The notes under the pieces are model-generated. The model saw only the letters and a list, made by a program, of their open reading frames with translations. It was not told the origin of the DNA and did no database searches. The position numbers and the translations under genes were made by a program. Shown here one piece after another: positions 40,969-48,543 of a DNA stretch of 64,000 nucleotides. This stretch comes from Enterobacterales bacterium (GTDB lineage: Bacteria > Pseudomonadota > Gammaproteobacteria > Enterobacterales > Kangiellaceae), in the NCBI GenBank assembly GCA_030949565.1, contig JAUZSK010000072.1, positions 1-64,000 of the forward strand, read 5' to 3'. How positions within the stretch are numbered: position 1 is the stretch's first letter; every line of letters begins with the position of its first letter.

Positions 40969-42557
40969 CTAGTGCTCTCTGGTTTGTTTAAACTGTATTT
41001 CTGGCCATCTTTCTTGGATTAGATTTAAATTGACCCTAGTTGGTGCTAGATAGGTTAAATTATCACCACCATCAAACGAAAGATTCTCGCTGGCTTTGCG
41101 TTTAAAATCATCCAACATTTTTTCATCATCACATTCGACCCAACGAGCCGTATTGACCGCCACCGGCTCATAGATGCACTCCACTTTATATTCACTTTTT
41201 TAGACGGTGAGCCACCACATCAAATTGCAAGATACCAACCGCTCCTAAAACCAGATCATTGGAATTTATTGGTCTAAATACTTGAGTCGCACCTTCTTCC
41301 GAAAGTTGAATCAAGCCTTTAATAAGTGCCTTATTTTTCAGCGGATCTGCCAATCTTACGCGCCGAAAGAGTTCTGGAGCAAAATTAGGGATCCCGGTAA
41401 ACTTGATGCTTTCGCCAGCGCTAAATGAGTCACCGATTTGAATGGTTCCATGATTATGCAGCCCAATAATATCACCGGCAAAGGCCTCTTCTAGACTGCT
41501 TCGATCTCCGGCTAAAAAGGTCACAGCATTTGAAATTTGTACATCTCGATTAATACGTACATGGCGCATTTTCATACCTTTGGTGTAAGCGCCAGAACAG
41601 ATCCTCATAAAGGCTATTCTATCTCTGTGAGCTGGGTCCATATTGGCCTGTATCTTAAAAATGAAACCCGAAAAAACTGGGTTCATAGGGATCAATTTGT
41701 CGTTGGTCGGTTTGACGTTCTAAAGGTGATGGCGCCCACTCAACAAAACCATCGAGCATTTGGGTCACTCCGAAATTACCTAAAGCAGTACCGAAGAAGA
41801 CCGGTGAAAGCCGACCAGCAAGGAACTCTTCTAGATTGAATTCGTTTGATGCGCCAACAACTAACTCTAGTTCATCCCTCAACTCGTCCGCCAGACTGCC
41901 AATTTGTTTGTCCAACTCAGGATTGTTTAAGCCATCTATACACACCTGTTGTTGAATGATATGTCCCTGACCAGTGGCATAAAGATATATCTTGTCTTCA
42001 AGCAGATGATAAATACCTTTAAATTGCTTGCCCATTCCAATCGGCCAAGTAATCGGAGCACAGGAAATGTTTAGGACTTCCTCGACTTCATCCATTAGCT
42101 CTATGGGATCTTTAATATCGCGATCGAGCTTATTCATAAAGGTCACAATGGGCGTGTCCCGAAGACGACAAACTTCCATCAGTTTGATGGTTCGCTGCTC
42201 CACGCCCTTGCTACTGTCAATCACCATCAAAGCCGAATCAACGGCGGTTAAGGTTCGGTAGGTATCTTCAGAAAAGTCTTCATGCCCGGGAGTGTCCAGC
42301 AGATTAACAATACGATCATTATAGGGAAACTGCATAACCGAAGTTGTCACCGAAATACCCCGTTCTTTCTCCATCTCCATCCAGTCGGACGTGGCATGCT
42401 TGCCGGACTTACGGCCTTTAACCGTTCCCGCTTCCTGGATCTTACGCCCCAAAAGCAGTAGCTTTTCAGTGATTGTTGTTTTACCAGCATCGGGGTGAGA
42501 GATAATAGCAAACGTGCGTCTACTCTTTATTTCATTAAGAAAATTGCTATCCGCCAT
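40969..42557 (-). CDS. prfC: Peptide chain release factor 3 (two frameshifts)
   Basis: RF3 is the GTPase that recycles RF1/RF2 from the ribosome. Three consecutive open segments are one gene: residues 1-300 with G1 [17 protein letters not shown]2-G3 [14 protein letters not shown] and G4 FMNKLDRD; then [16 protein letters not shown] to DVVAHRLK; then [16 protein letters not shown] to the end. The breaks are A6/T6 runs at 41671-41676 and 41196-41201, each cured by removing one base. 1589 bases = 529 codons plus 2, giving the usual RF3 length. Its 5' side adjoins a mobile island; SXT/R391 elements are known to integrate in prfC. Confidence 0.95.
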
Positions 42558-42567
42558 ACCCTAAAAA

Positions 42568-42702
42568 CCTTATTTGTAGTTAAATTTGTACTTGTTTGTT
42601 AAATTACCTTTTGGCGTTATTCCAAAAGGGCGTATTTTATGAAAAATGATCTTTTATACCGATAATATAGCTATTTTAGAGTTGTATAAAAGGCACGCTA
42701 TT
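42568..42702. repeat. prfC leader, copy A of a duplicated leader
   Basis: The sequence just upstream of prfC. It shares TAAATTTGTACTTGTTTGTT (42581-42600) and flanking ACCTTTT / AAAAGG(C)ACG-TATT-TACCG blocks with copy B at 44478-44562. It contains an eight-base hairpin CCTTTTGG/CCAAAAGG (42607-42629). Copy A has about 50 extra bases between its hairpin and the outer block. Confidence 0.7.
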
Positions 42703-42764
42703 CTACCGAATAATTCATGCTCTATAAATTACTATCGCAAAATATCTTCCAGCTCTGTTAATTG

Positions 42765-43185
42765 CTACTGGTAAACATCTGAATTATTCTTTTTGAATTT
42801 ATCCAAATTCATGAGCTTCCATTTAACCGATGGAAAATTCTGGTAATCAAATATCGACCAATCAGGTGCTAAGCGATTAAAGCTTAACAGAAATGCCTGG
42901 TCATTTTCATCCAAACTGGCTCTTACTGTTTCAATGAGTTGCAGCCTTGTTGCCTCATAATCATCATAACTAAACTCAATTGCACTGATGCCTTCAAACT
43001 GGATTTCAAAGGCTGTGCGTTGATCGAGAAAATATGGGTTGAGTATTTCATGGGTTGGTCGATTAGAACTAACCAATCCAAACAAAAAACCGCGCTTAAT
43101 TTCATCGGTGAAACTCGAATTTTCAAACATGAGCTTCACATAAAACAAATCTCTTGGGTGCAGCCTATTTATAGGCTTCGTTCAT
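42765..43185 (-). pseudogene. abiEii: AbiEii toxin, internally deleted
   Basis: Remnant of the nucleotidyltransferase toxin of a type IV AbiE toxin-antitoxin pair. The true start ATG (43183-43185, overlapping the antitoxin stop as ATGA) gives only MNEAYK before a stop. The sequence then resumes, in another frame, as RLHPRDLFYVKLMFENSSFT and continues through FLFGLVSSNRPTHEILNP to LSFNRLAPDWSIFDYQNFPS and a stop at 42765. That is the C-terminal half of AbiEii. The catalytic nucleotidyltransferase centre, some 150-170 residues, is gone. The junction coincides with a 14-base palindrome (43163-43176). Almost certainly inactive. Confidence 0.8.
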
Positions 43186-43952
43186 ATCACTGCTTCCAAC
43201 TCTTTGGGAACAGTTATCTGATATTTTGCAACGTAAGTTCCATCGCTTACGATACTGCGCTTACCTGAGCCTAAATCAACTTTATCCAGATCGATAAAGT
43301 TAAACCATTCATGACCTGCTTTATCAGCCAAGTATAAAAACAGTCTTTTTACTTTTATCGAGCTACATGCTTCCAATAATTTTTGCACTGTTGCTGGGCG
43401 CAAATTATTCAAGCTTTCCATTAGCTCAAACACTTCCAAGAGTGGCTGAGATTTGGGAGCTAAATACAAACATTCCATGACTGCTCTTGCTGGGCTGGAA
43501 ACCTTAACCGTGAAGCTTTTATGCTCGATTTCTATCAAGCCCAAATCAGGTGGTAAAAAGGACGTAAGCTTACACTCTATACTTACACTCCAGTCCCGCT
43601 TTTTAAACCAAAGCGGCAAGCTGTCTTGCTTGCCTCCAAATAATTGTACTTTCTTAGCCGACAACTCCAAATAATGCGCTTTCCCTTGCATCGACAGAGC
43701 GGTTTTACCTGCTGGATGTACAAAAAAACCTAGCTGAGATTGCAAGGCATAGACACCACCCAGATAATCAACCTGATCGCCGTGGCGTATTAATGCGCCC
43801 GTACCGATAGAATCAAACCACTGGCTTTTTTTGTACCGCTTTTGCAAATCAAGGCTATAGCCCTGATCGGCTAGCCATGCGGAAGAGAGCACGATGTCAG
43901 AAGGCTGAGTGCTAAGTAGTGTGTTTAATTTTGTCTCTCTTACGGTACTCAT
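43182..43952 (-). CDS. abiEi: AbiEi antitoxin (type IV toxin-antitoxin, HTH repressor)
   Basis: A 256-residue AbiEi-family antitoxin. The N-terminal winged helix (residues 1-75, LSSAWLADQGYSLDLQKRYK, then GALIRHGDQVDYLGGVYALQ) binds DNA; the C-terminal domain (SSPARAVMECLYLAP, LLEVFELMESLNNLRP) is the antitoxin part. AbiEi proteins repress their own operon by binding paired inverted repeats, and two copies of GGTACT-n3-AGTACC stand here, one over the start codon. The gene is intact although its partner toxin is gutted. ATG 43952. Confidence 0.88.
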   Translation of the reverse strand: MSTVRETKLNTLLSTQPSDIVLSSAWLADQGYSLDLQKRYKKSQWFDSIGTGALIRHGDQVDYLGGVYALQSQLGFFVHPAGKTALSMQGKAHYLELSAKKVQLFGGKQDSLPLWFKKRDWSVSIECKLTSFLPPDLGLIEIEHKSFTVKVSSPARAVMECLYLAPKSQPLLEVFELMESLNNLRPATVQKLLEACSSIKVKRLFLYLADKAGHEWFNFIDLDKVDLGSGKRSIVSDGTYVAKYQITVPKELEAVI

Positions 43953-43958
43953 AGTACC
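43944..43958. promoter_or_regulatory. AbiEi operator copy 1, overlapping the start codon
   Basis: GGTACTCATAGTACC, a perfect six-base inverted repeat with a three-base centre; the CAT at its centre is the abiEi start codon on the minus strand. Confidence 0.6.
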
Positions 43959-44015
43959 AATTTACACCATATTTTAAACCTATTCAATAAAAAGGTTTAA
44001 AATTAATTAGTTTTC

Positions 44016-44030
44016 GGTACTTATAGTACC
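44016..44030. promoter_or_regulatory. AbiEi operator copy 2
   Basis: GGTACTTATAGTACC, one base different from copy 1 and 72 bases upstream of it. Two such repeats in the promoter is the arrangement described for AbiEi autoregulation. Confidence 0.6.
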
Positions 44031-44097
44031 AATACATTAATAAATATAAACCAGAGAACTGATATTAATTAGCTTACGCCTGAAAATCAAACCACTT

Positions 44098-44112
44098 GGG
44101 GCTTTTAGCCCC
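44098..44112 (-). terminator. Probable terminator hairpin after the mobilisation-like fragment
   Basis: Stem GGGGC/GCCCC with a TTTTA loop, 18 bases past the stop of the minus-strand gene at 44130. In that sense it is followed by AAGTGGTTTGATTTTC. Confidence 0.5.
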
Positions 44113-44120
44113 TGCCACCA

Positions 44121-44141
44121 TTAATGCGCTCAGAATATATG
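44121..44141. repeat. Conserved 3'-end repeat, copy 1
   Basis: A 21-base element (TTAATGCGC, then CAGAATATATG) that matches 45792-45812 at 19 of 21 positions. Each copy lies at the 3' end of a broken gene and is followed by a hairpin. Confidence 0.65.
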
Positions 44142-44468
44142 AACCAATAAATCATGAGGCGTGTTCCATCCCACCTTGGTAAGAAGATGCCGTTTTACAC
44201 CTTGTTGCACAGACAACTCGCGCCGTTCGGCGCGCTGTAGCCTGACAAGCTCTGCCTTCTTATCTTGAAGGGGTTGAATTTCATTGGCATGGCGCTTTTT
44301 AAGCAGGGCAATCCTGCTGAATATCTCAGAATTAAAGCTTAGGCGTAATTTATCCTGCGTTGCCTCAACTGTTGGCAACTGATCTGGGCTTCCCAGCCTG
44401 TTTTTAAGCTCTTTGGTTTTAATACCGCCAAAGCGTGACAGGGAGTAAACTTTACTGGAATTGTCCAA
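44130..44468 (-). pseudogene. C-terminal fragment resembling a mobilisation/relaxase protein
   Basis: A 112-residue open frame whose charged helix (LLKKRHANEIQPLQDKKAEL, then VRLQRAERRELSVQQ) resembles the C-terminal coiled region of mobilisation relaxases. There is no ATG or GTG start: the frame opens directly out of the copy B leader repeat (in-frame TAA at 44481-44483) and the first candidate start is TTG 44468. So it looks like the 3' end of a longer gene joined to the duplicated prfC leader. Family assignment is tentative; it could also be an unrelated short cargo gene. Confidence 0.45.
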
Positions 44469-44477
44469 AACGACAAA

Positions 44478-44562
44478 ACCTTAGTTTGTACATAAATTTG
44501 TACTTGTTTGTTAAAAATACCTTTTCGAGCTAATGCAATGCTCGAAAAGCACGTTATTTTAC
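44478..44562. repeat. Copy B of the duplicated prfC leader
   Basis: Shares TAAATTTGTACTTGTTTGTT and flanking blocks with the prfC leader (copy A) in the same orientation. Its left boundary, about 44477, is where similarity stops and the fragment gene begins. The two copies bound a 1.9-kb segment carrying AbiE and that fragment. Confidence 0.7.
44521..44549 (-). terminator. Terminator of the mobile mystery A-B operon
   Basis: Ten-base perfect stem CTTTTCGAGC/GCTCGAAAAG with a nine-base loop, 27 bases past the Fic gene stop; on the minus strand it is followed by GTATTTTTAAC. It is part of leader copy B. Confidence 0.6.
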
Positions 44563-44575
44563 CGGATCAAAAATC

Positions 44576-45178
44576 TTACGCACCGACAAATTCAAACAGC
44601 TTGCTAAAATCATGCTTGTCGGCGGCTCTGAGTGCCGAAATATATTGATCACGGCGCTCATTCATTGCTTCTAATTTGTAGCCCCCTGCCCAATCAATGG
44701 CAGGTGCATCCATGAGCTTGGTGAGTATTGCATCTGCCATGATGCGTGCATGGCGACCATTTCCATTTAGAAATGGATGGATCAATACCAGCTTGTGATG
44801 AAAGCGCGCCGCAAGCTCTATTGGTGGATAGGTCTCATGCTCTATGCAGTAGCGCGTATCATCTAAAAGCTGTCGCAACTGAATTGCGATCTCGATCGGA
44901 TCAACACTGATGTTCTTTTCTGTTTTACGAAATGTGCCTGCCCACTTCCACACTTGACCAAATAACCGCCTGTGCAAATCGCGCGTAAATCCTTCGCTCA
45001 ATATATCTGGGTTCTTTTGCTTTTTAAGCCACTGCAACCCTTCAACGATATTAGCTTGATCTAGTTCATCAAGCTCGCCTCTGGTTGTAATATGGCTATA
45101 GCGAAGCCCCTCCATTTCGTCAGGATCAAGAGGCGTTGCGCCTTCTGGTTCATTGATAATCTTATTCATCATTCCCAT
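44576..45178 (-). CDS. Mobile mystery protein B (Fic domain)
   Basis: A 200-residue Fic-family protein. Fic enzymes transfer AMP or related groups to target proteins. The full active-site signature HPFLNGNGRHAR (catalytic His and the phosphate loop) is present, preceded by LHRRLFGQVWKWAGTFRKTE. It matches the mobile mystery protein B group, always paired with a small HTH protein and found in mobile elements. It overlaps the HTH gene by ten bases (45169-45178). A toxin-antitoxin-like role is plausible but unproven. Confidence 0.87.
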   Translation of the reverse strand: MGMMNKIINEPEGATPLDPDEMEGLRYSHITTRGELDELDQANIVEGLQWLKKQKNPDILSEGFTRDLHRRLFGQVWKWAGTFRKTEKNISVDPIEIAIQLRQLLDDTRYCIEHETYPPIELAARFHHKLVLIHPFLNGNGRHARIMADAILTKLMDAPAIDWAGGYKLEAMNERRDQYISALRAADKHDFSKLFEFVGA

Positions 45179-45630
45179 AAATCAGAAGGCTTTTTTTCTA
45201 CAATCTCAGAGGCTAGTTGATCAACTGCAAAGGCAATCTGTTCATCATTTAAAGATTGCGCTTCAAGTGCCATCTGACTAGATGCCGCTTTAATTTGTTC
45301 TTTTGCCTTTAAGGTTGCACGTTGCTTGATAATCTCTTCTATTTCTTGTGTCGGAATGACGGCATAAACAAAACGGCAATCCATAGCCTGCGCCATCTTT
45401 TGCATAGTTTTAAGTGTGACACTAGCTGATAACTCGCCAGATTCTGTTTGTGAAATCTGTCCCTTTGTAACGCCCAAGCGTTTAGCCAATTGTGTTCCAG
45501 ACATGCCAAGCGCTTTGCGAACGGTTTTAAGCCAACCTTCGGACAAGTTTGTAGAATAATCACCAAGCTGAAAATAGGCTTGATTTACCTTATCCCTATA
45601 TTGTTTTAAAACAATGTCTTGAATACTCAT
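45169..45630 (-). CDS. Mobile mystery protein A (HTH regulator)
   Basis: A 153-residue protein with a Cro/C1-type helix-turn-helix (VRKALGMSGTQLAKRLGVTK, then GQISQTESGELSASVTLKTM), preceded by a short helix (IVLKQYRDKVNQAY) and followed by a charged helical tail. It matches mobile mystery protein A, the usual partner of the Fic protein encoded just downstream. It probably represses its own operon: a 16-base-arm inverted repeat lies upstream at 45663-45716. Confidence 0.88.
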   Translation of the reverse strand: MSIQDIVLKQYRDKVNQAYFQLGDYSTNLSEGWLKTVRKALGMSGTQLAKRLGVTKGQISQTESGELSASVTLKTMQKMAQAMDCRFVYAVIPTQEIEEIIKQRATLKAKEQIKAASSQMALEAQSLNDEQIAFAVDQLASEIVEKKPSDLWE

Positions 45631-45662
45631 TGGCTTGCCTTTCTGTGAATTTCTAGACTTAC

Positions 45663-45716
45663 TAGTTTAGTTATATATATATCTTTTTATTATTTTGTCT
45701 ATATATATCTAAACTA
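45663..45716. promoter_or_regulatory. Large inverted repeat, candidate operator for mobile mystery protein A
   Basis: Arms TAGTTTAGTTATATATA and TATATATATCTAAACTA (mismatch only in the middle) about 20 bases apart, 33 bases upstream of the HTH gene. A further half-site (TATATCTAAAC) follows at about 45737-45747. AT-rich, so it also covers the promoter. Confidence 0.5.
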
Positions 45717-45756
45717 AAAGTCTAGTTAGTTTATTTATATCTAAACCTATATTAAC

Positions 45757-45786
45757 CGCTTTCGGCTAAATTTCAACCCGAAAGCG
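45757..45786 (-). terminator. Hairpin after the ArdA fragment
   Basis: Nine-base perfect stem CGCTTTCGG/CCGAAAGCG with a 12-base loop, about 30 bases beyond the stop of the minus-strand ArdA remnant; weakly T-rich afterwards. Confidence 0.4.
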
Positions 45787-45791
45787 CGATT

Positions 45792-45812
45792 TTAATGCGC
45801 ACAAAATATATG
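45792..45812. repeat. Conserved 3'-end repeat, copy 2
   Basis: Matches 44121-44141 at 19 of 21 positions; lies four bases past the ArdA fragment stop. Confidence 0.65.
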
Positions 45813-45815
45813 CAT

Positions 45816-45977
45816 TTATTGGTATCCAATTTCAACAGTGAATATATCCCGGCACATTTCCATATGGCGCGCCAAAGAGTCATAGTCGATGTAAAATTCT
45901 AAGTGCTTGGGTATCTCGCCAGTATCCGTAGTCGGCTCCTCGGCATAGTCTGCAAGGAATGAATAACAAGCCTTCTA
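45816..45977 (-). pseudogene. C-terminal fragment of an ArdA-like antirestriction protein
   Basis: A short open frame reading FLADYAEEPTTDTGEIPKHL, then EFYIDYDSLARHMEMCRDIF and TVEIGYQ before the stop. This matches the end of ArdA-type antirestriction proteins (IPxxLxxYIDYxxxxRD, then a DIFTVE-type end), which mimic DNA to block type I restriction and travel on mobile elements. An in-frame stop lies just upstream, so the first two-thirds are missing. The match is by eye on about 45 residues. Confidence 0.5.
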
Positions 45978-46192
45978 TTTTTCTTCAAATTAGGTGCTAA
46001 TTATCACCAATATTTAGTCACCGACCCAATCAAAATAGACTGGAGGGAATTATAAAAATAAAAACTATTCGTTTATCACACCAAAGCTTCGCGCTTTAAT
46101 TGTTATACATTCAACAATTATCGTTTATGACTAAGTTTTTAAGATTGGATGTTCGGTCTAGAGGCTAGTATTCAGCGGGTTTAAATAATGAC
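45978..46192. other. Right flank of the island, no gene seen
   Basis: AT-rich, without a gene. An eight-base inverted repeat TAATTGTT/AACAATTA lies around 46099-46122. The island boundary with the rimI region is probably here, but I see no third copy of the leader repeat. Confidence 0.4.
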
Positions 46193-46672
46193 TTATTCGG
46201 TTTTAGGTGCAAGCATTCGCTTCATAACCAAAGCATCTTCCAAACTTCCATCAAAGGTGGAATAGTAGTTCTTACGGTAGCCAATTTTGCCGAATCCAGA
46301 CTTTAAATAAAATTGAATTGCTATCTGATTTGAGCAGCGAACCTCTAACAAAATGCAGTTACATAGCTTTTGTGTGGCAAAGTCGGTCAAAAACGTAAGC
46401 CACTGCTTAGCCAAACCGCTGCGTTGCCACTGTGGAGCAATACAAATATTATGTAGATGAATTTCATCCAACACTTGTTGAAAAACAATATGCCCAGCTA
46501 TTTTATGACCCACAAGCATTACAAAAAACTCTGACGAGCTGGTGATACTCTGCTCGACAAGATTATCGCTCCAGGGCGTTGCATAGCAGAGTTTTTCATT
46601 CACTAGAATTTGATCCAAATCTTGGATACAAGCTTTACGAATCATCCAATTGAGCGATTTTTCTTGTATCAT
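46193..46672 (-). CDS. rimI: Ribosomal protein S18 alanine N-acetyltransferase
   Basis: GNAT-fold acetyltransferase of 159 residues. Family order is clear: MIRKACIQDLDQILVNEKLC, then ATPWSDNLVEQSI, IHLHNICIAPQWQRSGLAKQ (acetyl-CoA binding Q/R-x2-G-x-A), LEVRCSNQIAIQFYLKSGFG (LEVR-S-N-A typical of RimI) and RKNYYSTFDGSLEDALVM. In E. coli holD-rimI-yjjG-prfC is the local order, so rimI and prfC are probably ancestral neighbours parted by the island. Ten bases downstream of the next gene. Confidence 0.92.
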   Translation of the reverse strand: MIQEKSLNWMIRKACIQDLDQILVNEKLCYATPWSDNLVEQSITSSSEFFVMLVGHKIAGHIVFQQVLDEIHLHNICIAPQWQRSGLAKQWLTFLTDFATQKLCNCILLEVRCSNQIAIQFYLKSGFGKIGYRKNYYSTFDGSLEDALVMKRMLAPKTE

Positions 46673-46682
46673 TTTAATGGAT

Positions 46683-47582
46683 TCAGGCAGTTTGACTAGT
46701 TAGATATTGGTATATGAAAACCAAATCCTCGTAAGCATTCACTTTTAACTTGGGGTTTTTAATTAAACTATAGGGGTGGTAGCTCACAACCGCTTTAAAA
46801 CCATTCATCTCAATTAAACGTCCCCTTAATGAGGCAACAGGGATAGCATGCCCACTCAATTGAAGCATCGACTCATCACCTAACACTAGAACCAAATCAG
46901 GTTTAATCCTTTGCAAAACATCCACAAGCTGCAGATTATTATCACCTATTCCAGCTTCGGCTAAGTGAGCGAAATGAAAAGAGAAGTCATGCTCAGGCTG
47001 TGACTGTGGAGCATTAGCGGCCGACTCTGAATTAAAACGCGATAAGGCTGAAATATAGGATTGCATAAAACGGCTCGGAGAATTTTTTTGAGCAAAACTA
47101 TTAGCCGGTTGATCGGTTTTATGGCGGCATATAATGAGTAGGTTTTTACTTTCCTCACTGCTTGATGATTGCCAATTGACCATTTTTAGTGATTGTTTAG
47201 TTGAAAAACACACTTGGCTGGGATCTAGCTCAATATCGATATCCAAGGTTTCAGTCGTAGAGTTAGTGGTTTGAGCTGGTACAGGTTTTTGAGCTGTATT
47301 ACTATCTAGCACCTTGGCTGGTTCTTGTTTTGAGTCTAGGTCTAGGTCTTGGTTTGAGTCAGAATCGATAGCTGAAGATGAACCCGCTGATAACGGTCCT
47401 CCACTAGCTTTACCTGTTGACTCTACTTCGATTATTTTGTCTGGCGCTGAATCAACCAAACTTAGGGCTTCCATTTCAATCGCTTGGTCTTTAGGGATCC
47501 ACCATTCAATCGCCATCGCAGCCAGATACTCTCGATGCTGACGGGCATTTAATACTTCTGAGGATTCAACAGGGTTATTCAT
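46683..47582 (-). CDS. RimI-linked protein with a uracil-glycosylase-like C-terminus (HolD-like position)
   Basis: A 299-residue protein in the position of holD upstream of rimI. The N-terminus (RQHREYLAAMAIEWWIPKD) resembles the psi-subunit/HolD-type start. A low-complexity Asp/Ser-rich linker (about residues 55-110) follows. The C-terminal part (LVLVLGDESMLQLSG, then FKAVVSYHPYSLIKNPKLKV, then AYEDLVFIYQYL) looks like the end of family-4/5 uracil-DNA glycosylases, without visible catalytic motifs at the start of the domain. It may be a replisome accessory protein rather than a glycosylase. Tentative. Confidence 0.55.
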   Translation of the reverse strand: MNNPVESSEVLNARQHREYLAAMAIEWWIPKDQAIEMEALSLVDSAPDKIIEVESTGKASGGPLSAGSSSAIDSDSNQDLDLDSKQEPAKVLDSNTAQKPVPAQTTNSTTETLDIDIELDPSQVCFSTKQSLKMVNWQSSSSEESKNLLIICRHKTDQPANSFAQKNSPSRFMQSYISALSRFNSESAANAPQSQPEHDFSFHFAHLAEAGIGDNNLQLVDVLQRIKPDLVLVLGDESMLQLSGHAIPVASLRGRLIEMNGFKAVVSYHPYSLIKNPKLKVNAYEDLVFIYQYLTSQTA

Positions 47583-47630
47583 GGATGCTTGGTATTGGCC
47601 CAGTTATATTTTGAAAGGTAAGATTAGCAA

Positions 47631-48491
47631 CTAAAGCTCAAAGCCGCAATACTTACAATACTCAGCGTCGGTATCATGCCCTTCTTGCCCACAATTGGAG
47701 CAGGCAACATTTGAGACCGCGCCAGATTTAAATGCGCGCGCCAGTTCAGCGCTATAAATACCTGTCGGTACAGCGATAATGGCATAACCTAAAATCATAA
47801 CGGTAGCAGCAATCATCTGCCCTATATGAGTTTGAGGTACAATATCGCCATAGCCCACCGTAGTTAATGTAATGATTGCCCAGTAGACCGATTTAGGTAT
47901 GCTAGTAAAACCATTTTCAGCGCCCTCAATCAAATACATGACTGAGCCAAATACCACTACAAAAATAAAGATTGAATATAAAAAGATAGTGATTTTTTTA
48001 CGGCTGGCATGAAGTGCAACCATTAGGGTATTGGCTTCGCCCAAATATTCTGCCAGTTTAAAGACTCGAAACACGCGCAAAACCCTCAATACGCGTAACA
48101 CTAAAAATGTTTCAGCACCGGCATAATAAAGTGCGATAAAGCTAGGTAGTATGGAGACTAAATCGATAATCCCTAACAGGCTTACGGCGTAAAGTCTCGG
48201 CTTTCTAACACTCAACAAACGTAAAACATATTCAACCGCAAACAAGATGGTAAAAGTCCATTCAATCGTATCAAGCAAAAAACCGTATTGAAGACGAATC
48301 GATACAACACTATCCATCATAACCGCAATGACACTAATAATAATGCAGCCAATCAAAATAATATCAAAACGCTTACCCGAAGGGGTGTCTGCCTCAAAAA
48401 TCACTTCATGTAATTTTTCTCGCCAAGGCGACAAAGGCTCTCCCTGACTATATTTTTTTATTTTTTTGATCTTCTTGACCATGCTTAGCAT
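47631..48491 (-). CDS. Voltage-gated-type potassium channel
   Basis: A 286-residue six-helix cation channel subunit. An S4-like repeat of arginines (LRVLRVLRVFRVFKLAEYLG) and the pore with selectivity filter TVGYGD in ITLTTVGYGDIVPQ identify a K+ channel (ion_trans family). The C-terminus carries a zinc-ribbon-like tail, CSNCGQEGHDTDAEYCKYCG (two CxxC pairs), which may bind zinc. Four residues before it the protein is still cytosolic. Monocistronic between the UDG-like gene and fadE. Confidence 0.9.
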   Translation of the reverse strand: MLSMVKKIKKIKKYSQGEPLSPWREKLHEVIFEADTPSGKRFDIILIGCIIISVIAVMMDSVVSIRLQYGFLLDTIEWTFTILFAVEYVLRLLSVRKPRLYAVSLLGIIDLVSILPSFIALYYAGAETFLVLRVLRVLRVFRVFKLAEYLGEANTLMVALHASRKKITIFLYSIFIFVVVFGSVMYLIEGAENGFTSIPKSVYWAIITLTTVGYGDIVPQTHIGQMIAATVMILGYAIIAVPTGIYSAELARAFKSGAVSNVACSNCGQEGHDTDAEYCKYCGFEL

Positions 48492-48543
48492 CTCTCGACA
48501 TCTTGTTTAGAGACGCCATATTATCCCTAATCTTTTATTATTT

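Noticed and set aside
40969-42557. Three separate small genes in the prfC region
   Set aside because: The three frames are consecutive parts of RF3 and join by removing one base from each of two six-base runs; total length then equals normal RF3.
42765-43148. A complete short AbiEii toxin starting at TTG 43148
   Set aside because: The natural start is the ATG overlapping the antitoxin stop, and the catalytic half is absent; the short frame is a leftover.
42568-45812. Integron cassette array (hairpins at each gene end)
   Set aside because: There is no integron integrase and I could not find paired GTTRRRY/RYYYAAC core sites around the hairpins; they look like terminators and att-like repeats.
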